A stretch of 14,935 bases of DNA, taken from Halobacteriales archaeon (GTDB lineage: Archaea; Halobacteriota; Halobacteria; Halobacteriales; SKSH01). The stretch is taken from assembly GCA_007118075.1 (NCBI GenBank), contig SKSH01000079.1, positions 1 to 14,935 on the forward strand, written 5' to 3'. Below the pieces are notes generated by a model. The model was not told the DNA's origin, did no database searches, and worked only from the letters and a program-made list of their open reading frames with translations. The position numbers and the translations under genes are program-made. This document shows, piece after piece, positions 7,101 to 13,092 of this stretch (position 1 is the first letter of the stretch; the number at the start of each line of letters is the position of its first letter).

Positions 7101-8156
7101 GATGAGCAATTGGAATGATTCGCCAATCAACTCCGCTGGTTCGTACCCAAACAACACCGCTCCTCGTTCATTGACAAAATCGATTGTTGCACCTTCATCG
7201 AGAAGGAACACTCCCGTTGGGACCGCCTCGACAGCGGTCTCGTGTTTTCGCAGTTCTCTTCTGACGGTTACCGCATGCAATGCTTGGGCAATATCTCCCG
7301 CTACCTCATCGAGCATCGACATTTCTGATATATCGAACAACTCAGGGTCTGAGGTATAGGCCACGATGAACCCATGAGTCTCTTGCTGGTAATCCAAGGG
7401 AACGACAACGAGCGATTGACAGTCGATGGTGCCAGCGGTTTCCTCTATCCGTTTTAGGATTCCGGAGGGCTCCCCAACCACCTTGATATCCCGTTCGTCA
7501 AGTGCCGAAAGTAGGTCATCGCTGTCTGGAGATGTAATTCGTATTGGTTGGAACTGTAGATCGGTATCACCGTAGATTGCTTTTGGCACGATTCGCGAAT
7601 GCTCTTTGTCATACCGACCGAACCATGCAAATCGATACGGCGATGCATCGGCGATGATTTCCGTTATACGATGCTCAATCTCCTCAACAGAGGTTGCCGA
7701 CACCAGTGCTTGGTTGACATCACGAAGGATTGTCAACAGCCGTTCTTGTTGTTCGGCACGACGTTCAGCCCGGTACTGATCAACGATGTTCTCGATCCGA
7801 TTGGCCAATACCTCGAACTGTTCTGAGCCTGTCTCCTTTTGCAGGTAATCGGTGACACCTTCCGATATAGCCTGACTCGCGACCTCTTCGCTCCCCTTAC
7901 CGGTGAACAGAATAAACGGCACATCCGGATCGCGTTTCCTGACCGCCTCTAAGAACGACAAGCCGGACATCGTGGGCATGTCGTAATCGGATATGATACA
8001 ATCATAGGAGATTATCTCGATCTGTTCGATTGCATCCGGGACCGAGGTGATGGTCTCTACCTCGAAGGACTCATTGAGTCGACCGAGGAATGTTTGGGTA
8101 ATTTCAAGGAAGTCCTCCTCATCATCGACGTGGAGGATCTGAATCCGGTCGCTCAT
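4149..8156 (-). CDS. Multi-domain soluble sensor histidine kinase with N-terminal receiver domain
   Basis: A 1335-residue cytosolic signalling protein without membrane segments. In order: receiver domain (4-121; acidic pocket in HVDDEED, phospho-acceptor Asp57 in CIISDYDMP, Thr85, Lys107), GAF (about 141-298), PAS (303-423), GAF (431-574), three consecutive PAS domains (about 583-701, 711-829, 839-957), GAF (971-1115), HisKA (1134-1198, His1144 in IVSHDLRNPL) and HATPase (N-box ENLLVNAVDHG, DGPG at 1272-1275, FEPGFS, GNGFGL). All kinase boxes look intact, so it should autophosphorylate. The N-terminal receiver suggests it is itself downstream of another kinase. PAS and GAF ligands (haem, flavin, small molecules) cannot be told. 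No partner regulator is in the window. ATG 8156 fits receiver-domain homology; ATG 8183 would add nine residues and is possible. Confidence 0.95.
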   Translation of the reverse strand: MSDRIQILHVDDEEDFLEITQTFLGRLNESFEVETITSVPDAIEQIEIISYDCIISDYDMPTMSGLSFLEAVRKRDPDVPFILFTGKGSEEVASQAISEGVTDYLQKETGSEQFEVLANRIENIVDQYRAERRAEQQERLLTILRDVNQALVSATSVEEIEHRITEIIADASPYRFAWFGRYDKEHSRIVPKAIYGDTDLQFQPIRITSPDSDDLLSALDERDIKVVGEPSGILKRIEETAGTIDCQSLVVVPLDYQQETHGFIVAYTSDPELFDISEMSMLDEVAGDIAQALHAVTVRRELRKHETAVEAVPTGVFLLDEGATIDFVNERGAVLFGYEPAELIGESFQLLIDQGLVDADIIEWYVASLRELLSSSNPKNEAVTERTVNPEDGDPRKVEVHIRLRPFKDEFRGTVGVLRDVTERRAYEDIIKKIHAQATGLSECTTREEVYEKTLTAAEDLLAFDQAVISIESQDFLRVEATTEGVPIEDGTGFSIDEGVAGKTYRNQKSYLHNDAASVADAKPQTEVGSALSIPIGQWGVFQVIDQEPYSFDESDLELAQLLIRHTENMLSLLDREIEIENERDRFKALFENFPEPTLSYEFIDGKPYIKTVNEAFEQVFAWDEPTVSGKPVDDLLVPEDKQEEAEAIDAEVKAGKFVDTELKRRTATGERWFWFRNINMPASDRVDGYAIYTDITDRKQHQEALERERDRLSSLIEAIPEPIVLEVKRDGVPIIDRVNPAFEEIFGIDESIAMGRSLNELIVPEDKLTKAIEADERVMAGEDVSIETKRLTNEGLRDFILRSVPFGKVDAELERGSFTLYTDITERKQREATIQNERDLLAALFQAVPEPLIHVEHEGNDLLIRRVNDAFEEVFGFSEAEISGEMLDKFIVPPDELDVAAEINRKAIAGEQYVREVKRRTANGLRSFLLSTAQVGRRAGRVESVGTYVDITEQKQQAAELESQRQKIKGLYEAAIEIGASDVAEIVYEQIIHAAETILDYDLARVAVIEEDSLQTAITSRDLEQATDTAHPPIEGDGSVAAQVYRTGEAILIDDLRQSNQTSIEGPYLSAITVPIGDHGVFQAISEEIDAFSEDDLELVELFTAHAAEVLTRIDQTSKLEQRSEEIRRQNDRLERFASIVSHDLRNPLMVASGHIELAKDEVEHEMLEEVERAHNRMDAIIDNLLDFAKTGHDSVDLERVQLKESIKNCWTSVGSRTADLTVDIDHDIQADSELIKHLLENLLVNAVDHGGQEVSIHCGALEDGFFIEDDGPGIPPDEQASIFEPGFSTEPDGNGFGLAIVAEIVEAHGWAIEVTDAEHSGARFEICRVTIVD
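5286..6410 (-). repeat. Three tandem, clearly related PAS domains inside the kinase
   Basis: The three domains begin with matching segments (RDRFKALFENFPEP, RDRLSSLIEAIPEP, RDLLAALFQAVPEP), spaced 126 and 129 residues apart. Each continues with VN.AFE..F, a LIVPED or LIVPPDEL-like loop, a K/E-rich ELKRRT-like strand and YTDIT.RKQ at the end. This pattern indicates internal duplication rather than independent recruitment. Confidence 0.85.
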
Positions 8157-8182
8157 TGACAACCATTGTTCCTCAGGTACCA

Positions 8183-8188
8183 TTTAGT
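8183..8188 (+). promoter_or_regulatory. Candidate TATA-like box for a small ORF at 8211
   Basis: TTTAGT lies 23-28 nt before the ATG at 8211, the spacing seen at other leaderless starts in this window. It overlaps the alternative upstream start of the divergent kinase gene, so the two transcription units would be packed back to back. Confidence 0.4.
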
Positions 8189-8210
8189 TCTATGGCAACA
8201 ATTACCACAA

Positions 8211-8374
8211 ATGATAGCAACCGACGATGATATTGCAAGGATTCCCCGAGTTGATATCACACCGATCGTTCGGTTGTCGTGGAGAATGAGCAACGAATTC
8301 TGATACTGGATGGGGAGCCATCCGAACAGGTTCGACACAATGGTGAGGGTCCTGTAGTGCATAGGCCACCCTGA
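8211..8374 (+). pseudogene. Possible small gene with a frameshift, coupled to the DUF2249 gene
   Basis: From ATG 8211 an acidic frame (MIATDDDIARIPRVDITPIV) runs on but turns into a basic, unlikely sequence and stops at 8301-8303. In another frame, open from 8255, a halophile-like sequence (VVVENEQRILILDGEPSEQV, then RHNGEGPVVHRPP) runs to TGA at 8372-8374. That TGA overlaps the ATG of the DUF2249 gene as TGATG, a common translational-coupling arrangement. A single-base shift somewhere in about 8262-8282 would join the two into one protein of about 55 residues. I recognise no family. A GTG at 8279 could alternatively start a 31-residue protein alone. A sequencing error, a recent inactivation and chance are all possible. 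Confidence 0.3.
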
Positions 8375-8607
8375 TGGCAGACAATACCCTTGATCTTCGT
8401 GACCTCCCACCCGCGAAGCGACATCCGTTGATCTTTGAGACATTTGACTCGCTCGAAAGCGGCGAAACGCTCACAATCATCAATGATCACGAACCAGCAC
8501 CTCTGTACTATCAGATGGCAGCTGAGGTCGACTCCTTCGATGTAGATAGATACGAGGTGAATCAACTCGGTCCAGAAGAGTTCGTAGCGATATTACCAAA
8601 ACGGTAA
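8374..8607 (+). CDS. DUF2249 domain protein
   Basis: A complete 77-residue single-domain protein. LDLRDLPPAKRHPLIFETFDSL, then the strand-turn ETLTIINDHEPAPLYYQM and an ending YEVNQLGPEEFVAILPKR are characteristic of DUF2249, a small sulfur-carrier-like (TusA-like) fold without the usual active cysteine. In haloarchaea such proteins often occur near denitrification or hemerythrin genes; no such partner is visible here, so the role remains open. The start is fixed because TAG lies in frame four codons upstream. No clear promoter lies immediately before it, while TGATG links it to the small upstream frame, which suggests it is the second cistron of a short operon. It is divergent from the large kinase gene. 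Confidence 0.88.
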   Translation: MADNTLDLRDLPPAKRHPLIFETFDSLESGETLTIINDHEPAPLYYQMAAEVDSFDVDRYEVNQLGPEEFVAILPKR

Positions 8608-8658
8608 GGCGTCAAAACCAACCACATTTGCACCTAAGTATGAATGGCAAATTTCACT

Positions 8659-8709
8659 GAACTGGTGTCACATAGTGTCGTTCCGTTTCATGTCATTGGT
8701 GACCAGTTC
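8659..8709. repeat. Long inverted repeat with a 2-nt bulge
   Basis: GAACTGGT (8659-8666) pairs perfectly with ACCAGTTC (8702-8709). After skipping two bases, CAC (8669-8671) pairs with GTG (8699-8701). This gives 11 paired bases around a 27-nt loop. It lies about 50 bp after the DUF2249 stop, without a following T-run. It may be an RNA hairpin or a protein site. Confidence 0.4.
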
Positions 8710-8989
8710 GATATGGTCTCATCTGTTCATCGACTCCACAGTTCAGATTCTTATGACCCATGTTATCAACTTGAGTTACGATGAGCAGCATCTCTTGAGA
8801 GAGAACCCGCACGTTCAACTGAATACGAGCTTCATTCAAACCTGCCAATTTATGTTGCAAACCACAAGTTCCACGGTCTATTTGAGTCAGTGCTGACTAC
8901 GTTGGAGGTAGGGAATATCTCTATAGACAAACTATCATTGCTGTTTTGTTCAGATTGTTTCCGATGTGGCCAAGTCTCTTTCCCGAATT

Positions 8990-9001
8990 GAAAATCTTAA
9001 G
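8990..9001 (+). promoter_or_regulatory. katG promoter: BRE-like GAAAA and TATA-like CTTAAG
   Basis: GAAAA (8990-8994) followed by TTAA (8997-9000) matches the haloarchaeal BRE plus TATA layout. TTAA lies 26-29 nt before the katG ATG at 9026, so the message is probably leaderless. Confidence 0.6.
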
Positions 9002-9025
9002 AGGTAATCGAGGGTATGTTCTCGT

Positions 9026-11170
9026 ATGCCTGGATCTGATCATGATTGGTGGCCGAATCAGCTGAATCTGTCGCCACTCGACCAGAATGCTCGGCTCGTC
9101 GATCCTATTGGTGATGACTTCGATTACGCCGATGCATTCGAACAACTCGATCTCGATGAGGTGAAGGTGGATATCGAGCAAGCACTCACGACGTCACAGG
9201 AGTGGTGGCCAGCTGATTATGGTCACTACGGACCGCTCATCATCAGGATGGCGTGGCACAGTGCAGGAACATACCGCACCATCGATGGCCGAGGTGGCGC
9301 TGGTGGTGGGCACCAGCGCTTCGCCCCACTCAATAGCTGGCCGGATAACATCCACCTCGACAAGGCGAGACGGGTACTTTGGCCGGTCAAGCAAAAGTAC
9401 GGCCGAAGCCTTTCGTGGTCAGATCTGATGATACTCGCCGGGAATGTCGCCCTCGAGTCGATGGGATTCGAAACGTATGGATTCGCTGGCGGTCGGGAAG
9501 ATGCCTTCGAGCCTGATGCAGGCGTAGATTGGGGTCCAGAAGAGGAGTGGCTCGCAGACGAGCGTCACGACGAGGAGGGCAATCTCGAGGGCCCGCTCGC
9601 AGCAGACCACATGGGACTAATCTACGTAAATCCTGAAGGACCCGGTGGTGAGCCAGATCCTGAAGCAGCGGCAGATTTCATCAGGCAATCGTTTTCCAGA
9701 ATGGCGATGAATGACGAGGAGACGGTCGCGCTCATTGCTGGCGGTCACACCTTCGGAAAGACCCATGGTGCAGCAGATGATTCACATCTCGGGCCTGATC
9801 CCGAAGCGGCTCCGATCGAACAGCAGGGACTCGGTTGGGAGAGCGATTATGGCACCGGCAAGGGTGCCGACACGATTACAAGTGGTATCGAAGGGCCATG
9901 GAGCACCACGCCAATCCAGTGGGATATGAGCTTCATCGACAACCTGCTCAATTTCAAGTGGTGGCCAGAGAAGGGCCCTGGTGGTGCATGGCAGTGGACA
10001 ACCCAAAACGGCGAACTCGATGAGGCGGCACCAGGGGTTGAAGATCCTACTGAGCGGGAGGATGTGATGATGCTGACGACGGATATCGCCCTCAAACGAG
10101 ATCCGAAGTACCGTGCGATCATCGAGCAGTTCCGGGACGATCCAGCCGCGTTCGAACAGGCCTTCGCGAAAGCATGGTTCAAGTTGACCCATCGGGATAT
10201 GGGTCCTCGAGACCGATTCCTCGGGCCTGAGGTACCTGAGGAGAATCTGCTCTGGCAAGATCCTATCCCCCCGGTGAACCACGATCTGATTGGTGAGGCG
10301 GAGATTTCAGAGTTGAAGGCAACGATTCTCGATTCGGAGTTGACGGTATCACAACTGATCAAGACGGCGTGGGCTTCGGCTTCGACGTTTCGCGACAGCG
10401 ACATGCGTGGTGGCGCAAACGGTGCTCGAATCCGACTTGAGCCTCAACGGAGTTGGGAGGTGAATGAACCTGAGGAACTGGCAGCTATTCTCGAGGTTTA
10501 TGATGAGATCAAGACGGATTTCAATGGATCACGAGCGGATGACGTACGGGTATCGCTGGCTGACCTGATCGTCCTCGGTGGTGCAGTTGCCGTCGAGAAA
10601 GCTGCGGCTGCCGCTGGCTATGAGGTGGAGGTGGCCTTCGAACCTGGACGGAACGATGCCACCCAAGAACAGACCGATGTGGAGTCGTTCGAGTGGCTTG
10701 AACCGGCCTCTGATGGCTTTCGAAACTACCTCGGTGACGAAGATGAGTGGGGACGGTCCGTCGAGGAATTGCTTGTCGATAGAGCCGATCTCCTGACACT
10801 GACCCCACCAGAGATGACCGTCCTCGTCGGTGGGATGCGTGCGTTGGGGGCGAACTACAAGGGTTCGAATCTCGGTGTATTCACCGATCGACCGGGGACG
10901 TTGAGCAATGATTTCTTCACCAACCTCCTCAGCATGGATTATTCATGGGAGCCGATCGGTGAATTCGAAGACCGTTTCGAGCTTCGAGATCGTGACACGG
11001 GGGAACTGGTATGGGAAGCAAGCCGTATCGACCTCGTCTTTGGATCGAACGCACGACTCCGTGCTATCGCCGAGGTATATGGGTCTGAGGATGGAGAGGA
11101 ACAGTTCGTATACGACTTCGTCGATGCGTGGGAGAAGGTGATGCAGCTCGATCGGTTCGATCTCGGGTAG
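9026..11170 (+). CDS. katG: Catalase-peroxidase
   Basis: A full-length 714-residue bifunctional haem enzyme that breaks down hydrogen peroxide and also acts as a peroxidase. The distal site Arg74-Met-Ala-Trp77-His78 (RMAWHSAGTYR), Tyr200 (LIYVNPEGP) and Met226 (SFSRMAMND) provide the Trp-Tyr-Met cross-link needed for catalase activity. Their spacing of 123 and 26 residues equals that of Haloarcula marismortui KatG (Trp95, Tyr218, Met244). The proximal ligand is His241 in AGGHTFGKTHG and the mobile Arg390 lies in LTHRDMGP. The degenerate C-terminal peroxidase-like half is present. There is no signal peptide, so it is cytosolic. The start at MPGSDHDWWPNQL is typical for archaeal KatG and matches the promoter spacing. 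It precedes the antiporter pair by 167 bp and probably forms its own unit. Confidence 0.98.
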   Translation: MPGSDHDWWPNQLNLSPLDQNARLVDPIGDDFDYADAFEQLDLDEVKVDIEQALTTSQEWWPADYGHYGPLIIRMAWHSAGTYRTIDGRGGAGGGHQRFAPLNSWPDNIHLDKARRVLWPVKQKYGRSLSWSDLMILAGNVALESMGFETYGFAGGREDAFEPDAGVDWGPEEEWLADERHDEEGNLEGPLAADHMGLIYVNPEGPGGEPDPEAAADFIRQSFSRMAMNDEETVALIAGGHTFGKTHGAADDSHLGPDPEAAPIEQQGLGWESDYGTGKGADTITSGIEGPWSTTPIQWDMSFIDNLLNFKWWPEKGPGGAWQWTTQNGELDEAAPGVEDPTEREDVMMLTTDIALKRDPKYRAIIEQFRDDPAAFEQAFAKAWFKLTHRDMGPRDRFLGPEVPEENLLWQDPIPPVNHDLIGEAEISELKATILDSELTVSQLIKTAWASASTFRDSDMRGGANGARIRLEPQRSWEVNEPEELAAILEVYDEIKTDFNGSRADDVRVSLADLIVLGGAVAVEKAAAAAGYEVEVAFEPGRNDATQEQTDVESFEWLEPASDGFRNYLGDEDEWGRSVEELLVDRADLLTLTPPEMTVLVGGMRALGANYKGSNLGVFTDRPGTLSNDFFTNLLSMDYSWEPIGEFEDRFELRDRDTGELVWEASRIDLVFGSNARLRAIAEVYGSEDGEEQFVYDFVDAWEKVMQLDRFDLG

Positions 11171-11223
11171 TATCGGGTAATTTAACCATCGACTAGCGCT
11201 CGTCTGTGATTCTAGTCTAATAG

Positions 11224-11250
11224 TGGTAGGCGTTACCAAGAGAATCTCTT
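11224..11250. repeat. Two abutting palindromes between katG and the antiporter operon
   Basis: TGGTA-GGCGT-TACCA (11224-11238) shares its last base with the 13-bp palindrome AAGAGA-A-TCTCTT (11238-11250). They lie 54 bp after the katG stop and about 88 bp before the antiporter start. No T-run follows at once; the nearest T-rich stretch is 11273-11285. A protein-binding operator is as likely as a katG terminator. Confidence 0.4.
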
Positions 11251-11337
11251 CAAGGGGTATCCTAGCAGAATGGTTTTACTGATTTTCAGTTCCGAAACAA
11301 TCAACACTCGTACAGATGGATATCTCTGCAATAGCAC

Positions 11338-13092
11338 ATGGTCACGGAAGTCAGTCTATCAGTGGATCTTGCGATTATCCTCCTCGCAGCCACTGTGGCT
11401 GGTTTCCTTGCCAAGCAAAGTGGACAACCAACGGTCATCGCCTACATCCTCGCTGGGGTAGTTGTCGGACCGGTTGTGTTCGGATTCGTTGAGGCAACCG
11501 ATCTCACAGAAACGATCGCAGAACTGGGCCTCGCCTTCCTCTTGTTCTTACTCGGGATCAAGATGCGGATCGATGAGGTTAGCCATATCCTCGCACCGAT
11601 CGTCAAGGTATCGTTACCACAGATGGCAGCTGTTGCCGGGGTCGGTATTGGTGTGTCGTTGCTACTCGGATTTGATCTGTCCGAGTCGATCATCATTGGT
11701 CTGGCGGTCATGTACAGCTCGACAGCGGTCGTCATCAAGATGCTCACGGACCTGGGCCAGACCACTACCCTCCATGGGAAGATCGACGTTGGAATCCTCC
11801 TCGCCCAGGATATAGTGGTGGTCATCATCCTTGCTGTGTTGGCAGCCGGCAGGCCGGATGATATCGCCGAGGTTGCAACCACCCTCGTCGTCGTACTCAT
11901 CTTAGTCGCCTTGGTCTCTGCGTTGGCACTCGGAGCATCACGCTATGCGTTGCCAGCGATATTCAGACGGATAGCCGATAATCAACAGGTGTTCTTCCTC
12001 ATCGCTATCGCCTGGGCATTTCTCTTCGTCTTCATCTCCGATGAGATCAATCTATTCCTGGCACCGGTCGGTATCGAGGCATACCTATCGATTGAAATGG
12101 GTGCCTTTCTCGCAGGCGTTGCGATCGCACAACTACCTTACAGCAAAGAGCTACAAGATCGGGTAAATCCATTGACCGATCTATTCGTGATGATCTTCTT
12201 TGCGACTGTTGCCTTGCGCCTTGACGCCAGCGACCTTCTTTACTACTGGCAAGAGGCCATCATCGCGGCGATCGTGTTGATGATTGCGAAGTTTGTGATC
12301 TTCTACACTCTGCTCAACTGGCAACGGTTCGATGGAGAAACTACCTTCCTCGGTAGCATCTACATGGTCCAAGTGAGTGAGTTCGGTGTAGTCGTTGGGG
12401 TCGCCGCAGTCGCTGGGGACTTCATCGCTGTTGAGATCCTTGGTTTCCTCACCCTCTTGGCGTTGATCACGATGGGAATCTCCGTCTACTTCTTCGCCTA
12501 CAGCGACCAACTGTATGATCGATTCGAACCTCACATCTCTCGGCTCGAAGCGGACAAAACCTTCACCGAGGACAGACGGACACTCAATGACCATGCTGTC
12601 GTCATCGGCTACGATGATCTGACCAGAAACCTTCTTTCCCTGTTAGATGACCACTTCGAACAGCTAGTGGTCGTCGACCGTCGTACCGATCACGTCGAAC
12701 TCCTCAGCGACGAAGGCTATGATGTGGTGTTCGGCGATATCGGTAGTTCATCCATTCGCAAGGATGTTGAACTCAAGAAGGCTGCGTTTGTCCTCTCCTC
12801 CTCAGATAGCCCAGAGATCAGTCGAATCCTTCTCAGAGAGACCAAGGAGGACGCCGTTGTTGTCCTTGAAGCTCGATCTGATGCGACGGCTTCCATGTTC
12901 TATGAGCTGGGTGCCGATTTCGTCATACAGTCTGTTCCGTTGGCATCGAAACGGCTCAGCAAGTACCTTGAGGATCATCTCACGACCCCAGATCGCTTCC
13001 TCGAATCGATCGGTCGTGATACCGGGATCCTCCTTGAGTCCGATCCGTTCCCCCACATTCATGACCTAATTGAGGGTAAACTCGATGACTGA
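11338..13092 (+). CDS. CPA2-family cation/proton antiporter with degenerate RCK domain (first of a pair)
   Basis: A 584-residue membrane protein of the KefB/KefC (monovalent cation:proton antiporter-2) type. About 12-13 hydrophobic segments span residues 8-390, with family features QSGQPTVIAYILAGVVVGP, YSSTAVVIKMLTDLG, LLAQDIVVV with the likely ion-binding Asp158, and VQVSEFG. A TrkA-N (RCK) domain follows at about 418-545. Its nucleotide loop reads IGYDDLT (424-429): the second and third glycines of GxGxxG are replaced by Asp426 and Thr429, though the acidic residue Asp447 ending strand 2 remains. No TrkA-C domain is present. It probably exchanges potassium or sodium for protons at the cell membrane. 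The next gene overlaps it by 8 nt, so the two are one operon. ATG 11338 begins just before the first helix; no strong promoter was identified. Confidence 0.93.
   Translation: MVTEVSLSVDLAIILLAATVAGFLAKQSGQPTVIAYILAGVVVGPVVFGFVEATDLTETIAELGLAFLLFLLGIKMRIDEVSHILAPIVKVSLPQMAAVAGVGIGVSLLLGFDLSESIIIGLAVMYSSTAVVIKMLTDLGQTTTLHGKIDVGILLAQDIVVVIILAVLAAGRPDDIAEVATTLVVVLILVALVSALALGASRYALPAIFRRIADNQQVFFLIAIAWAFLFVFISDEINLFLAPVGIEAYLSIEMGAFLAGVAIAQLPYSKELQDRVNPLTDLFVMIFFATVALRLDASDLLYYWQEAIIAAIVLMIAKFVIFYTLLNWQRFDGETTFLGSIYMVQVSEFGVVVGVAAVAGDFIAVEILGFLTLLALITMGISVYFFAYSDQLYDRFEPHISRLEADKTFTEDRRTLNDHAVVIGYDDLTRNLLSLLDDHFEQLVVVDRRTDHVELLSDEGYDVVFGDIGSSSIRKDVELKKAAFVLSSSDSPEISRILLRETKEDAVVVLEARSDATASMFYELGADFVIQSVPLASKRLSKYLEDHLTTPDRFLESIGRDTGILLESDPFPHIHDLIEGKLDD
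13072..13076 (+). promoter_or_regulatory. Shine-Dalgarno-like GAGGG for the second antiporter gene
   Basis: GAGGG ends eight bases before ATG 13085, inside the end of the first antiporter gene. It decides the start of this internal cistron over the TTG at 13070. Confidence 0.5.

Larger units (their letters stand above)
8608..9025. other. 418-bp AT-rich intergenic stretch without a convincing gene
   Basis: By hand count 8641-8940 is about 43% GC, well below the flanking genes. One plus-strand frame from ATG 8644 to TGA 8989-8991 is broken only by TGA at 8782-8784. Its product is rich in Ser, His, Tyr and Cys and A/T-ending codons, unlike the neighbours, so it is at best a decayed gene. A GTG-started frame at 8675-8896 overlaps it and is no better. 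The stretch also holds the inverted repeat at 8659-8709, a 9-bp repeat GTTCAGATT (8741-8749 and 8948-8956), and the katG promoter at its right end. Confidence 0.5.

Noticed and set aside
8157..8183. ATG 8183 as start of the kinase
   Set aside because: It would add nine residues (MVPEEQWLS) before the usual receiver-domain beginning. It is not excluded, since a TTTGTG box lies at a suitable distance on the minus strand.
8675..8896. 73-residue plus-strand open frame from GTG
   Set aside because: It overlaps the interrupted frame at 8644-8991, lies in AT-rich DNA, is rich in Ser/Thr/Gln/His and has no start signal. It is not supported as a gene.
9782..10404. Open frames antisense to katG (9782-10282 and 9847-10404)
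   Set aside because: They are antisense to a strongly conserved gene, have a basic, Ser/Arg-rich composition and show no motifs; they arise from codon bias.
12181..12594. 137-residue open frame antisense to the first antiporter
   Set aside because: It is acidic and so looks tempting for a halophile, but it mirrors the membrane protein's codons, with no promoter or start signal and no recognisable domain.
13070..13084. TTG 13070 as start of the second antiporter
   Set aside because: ATG 13085 has a GAGGG site at good distance, overlaps the upstream stop, and starts directly at the first membrane helix.
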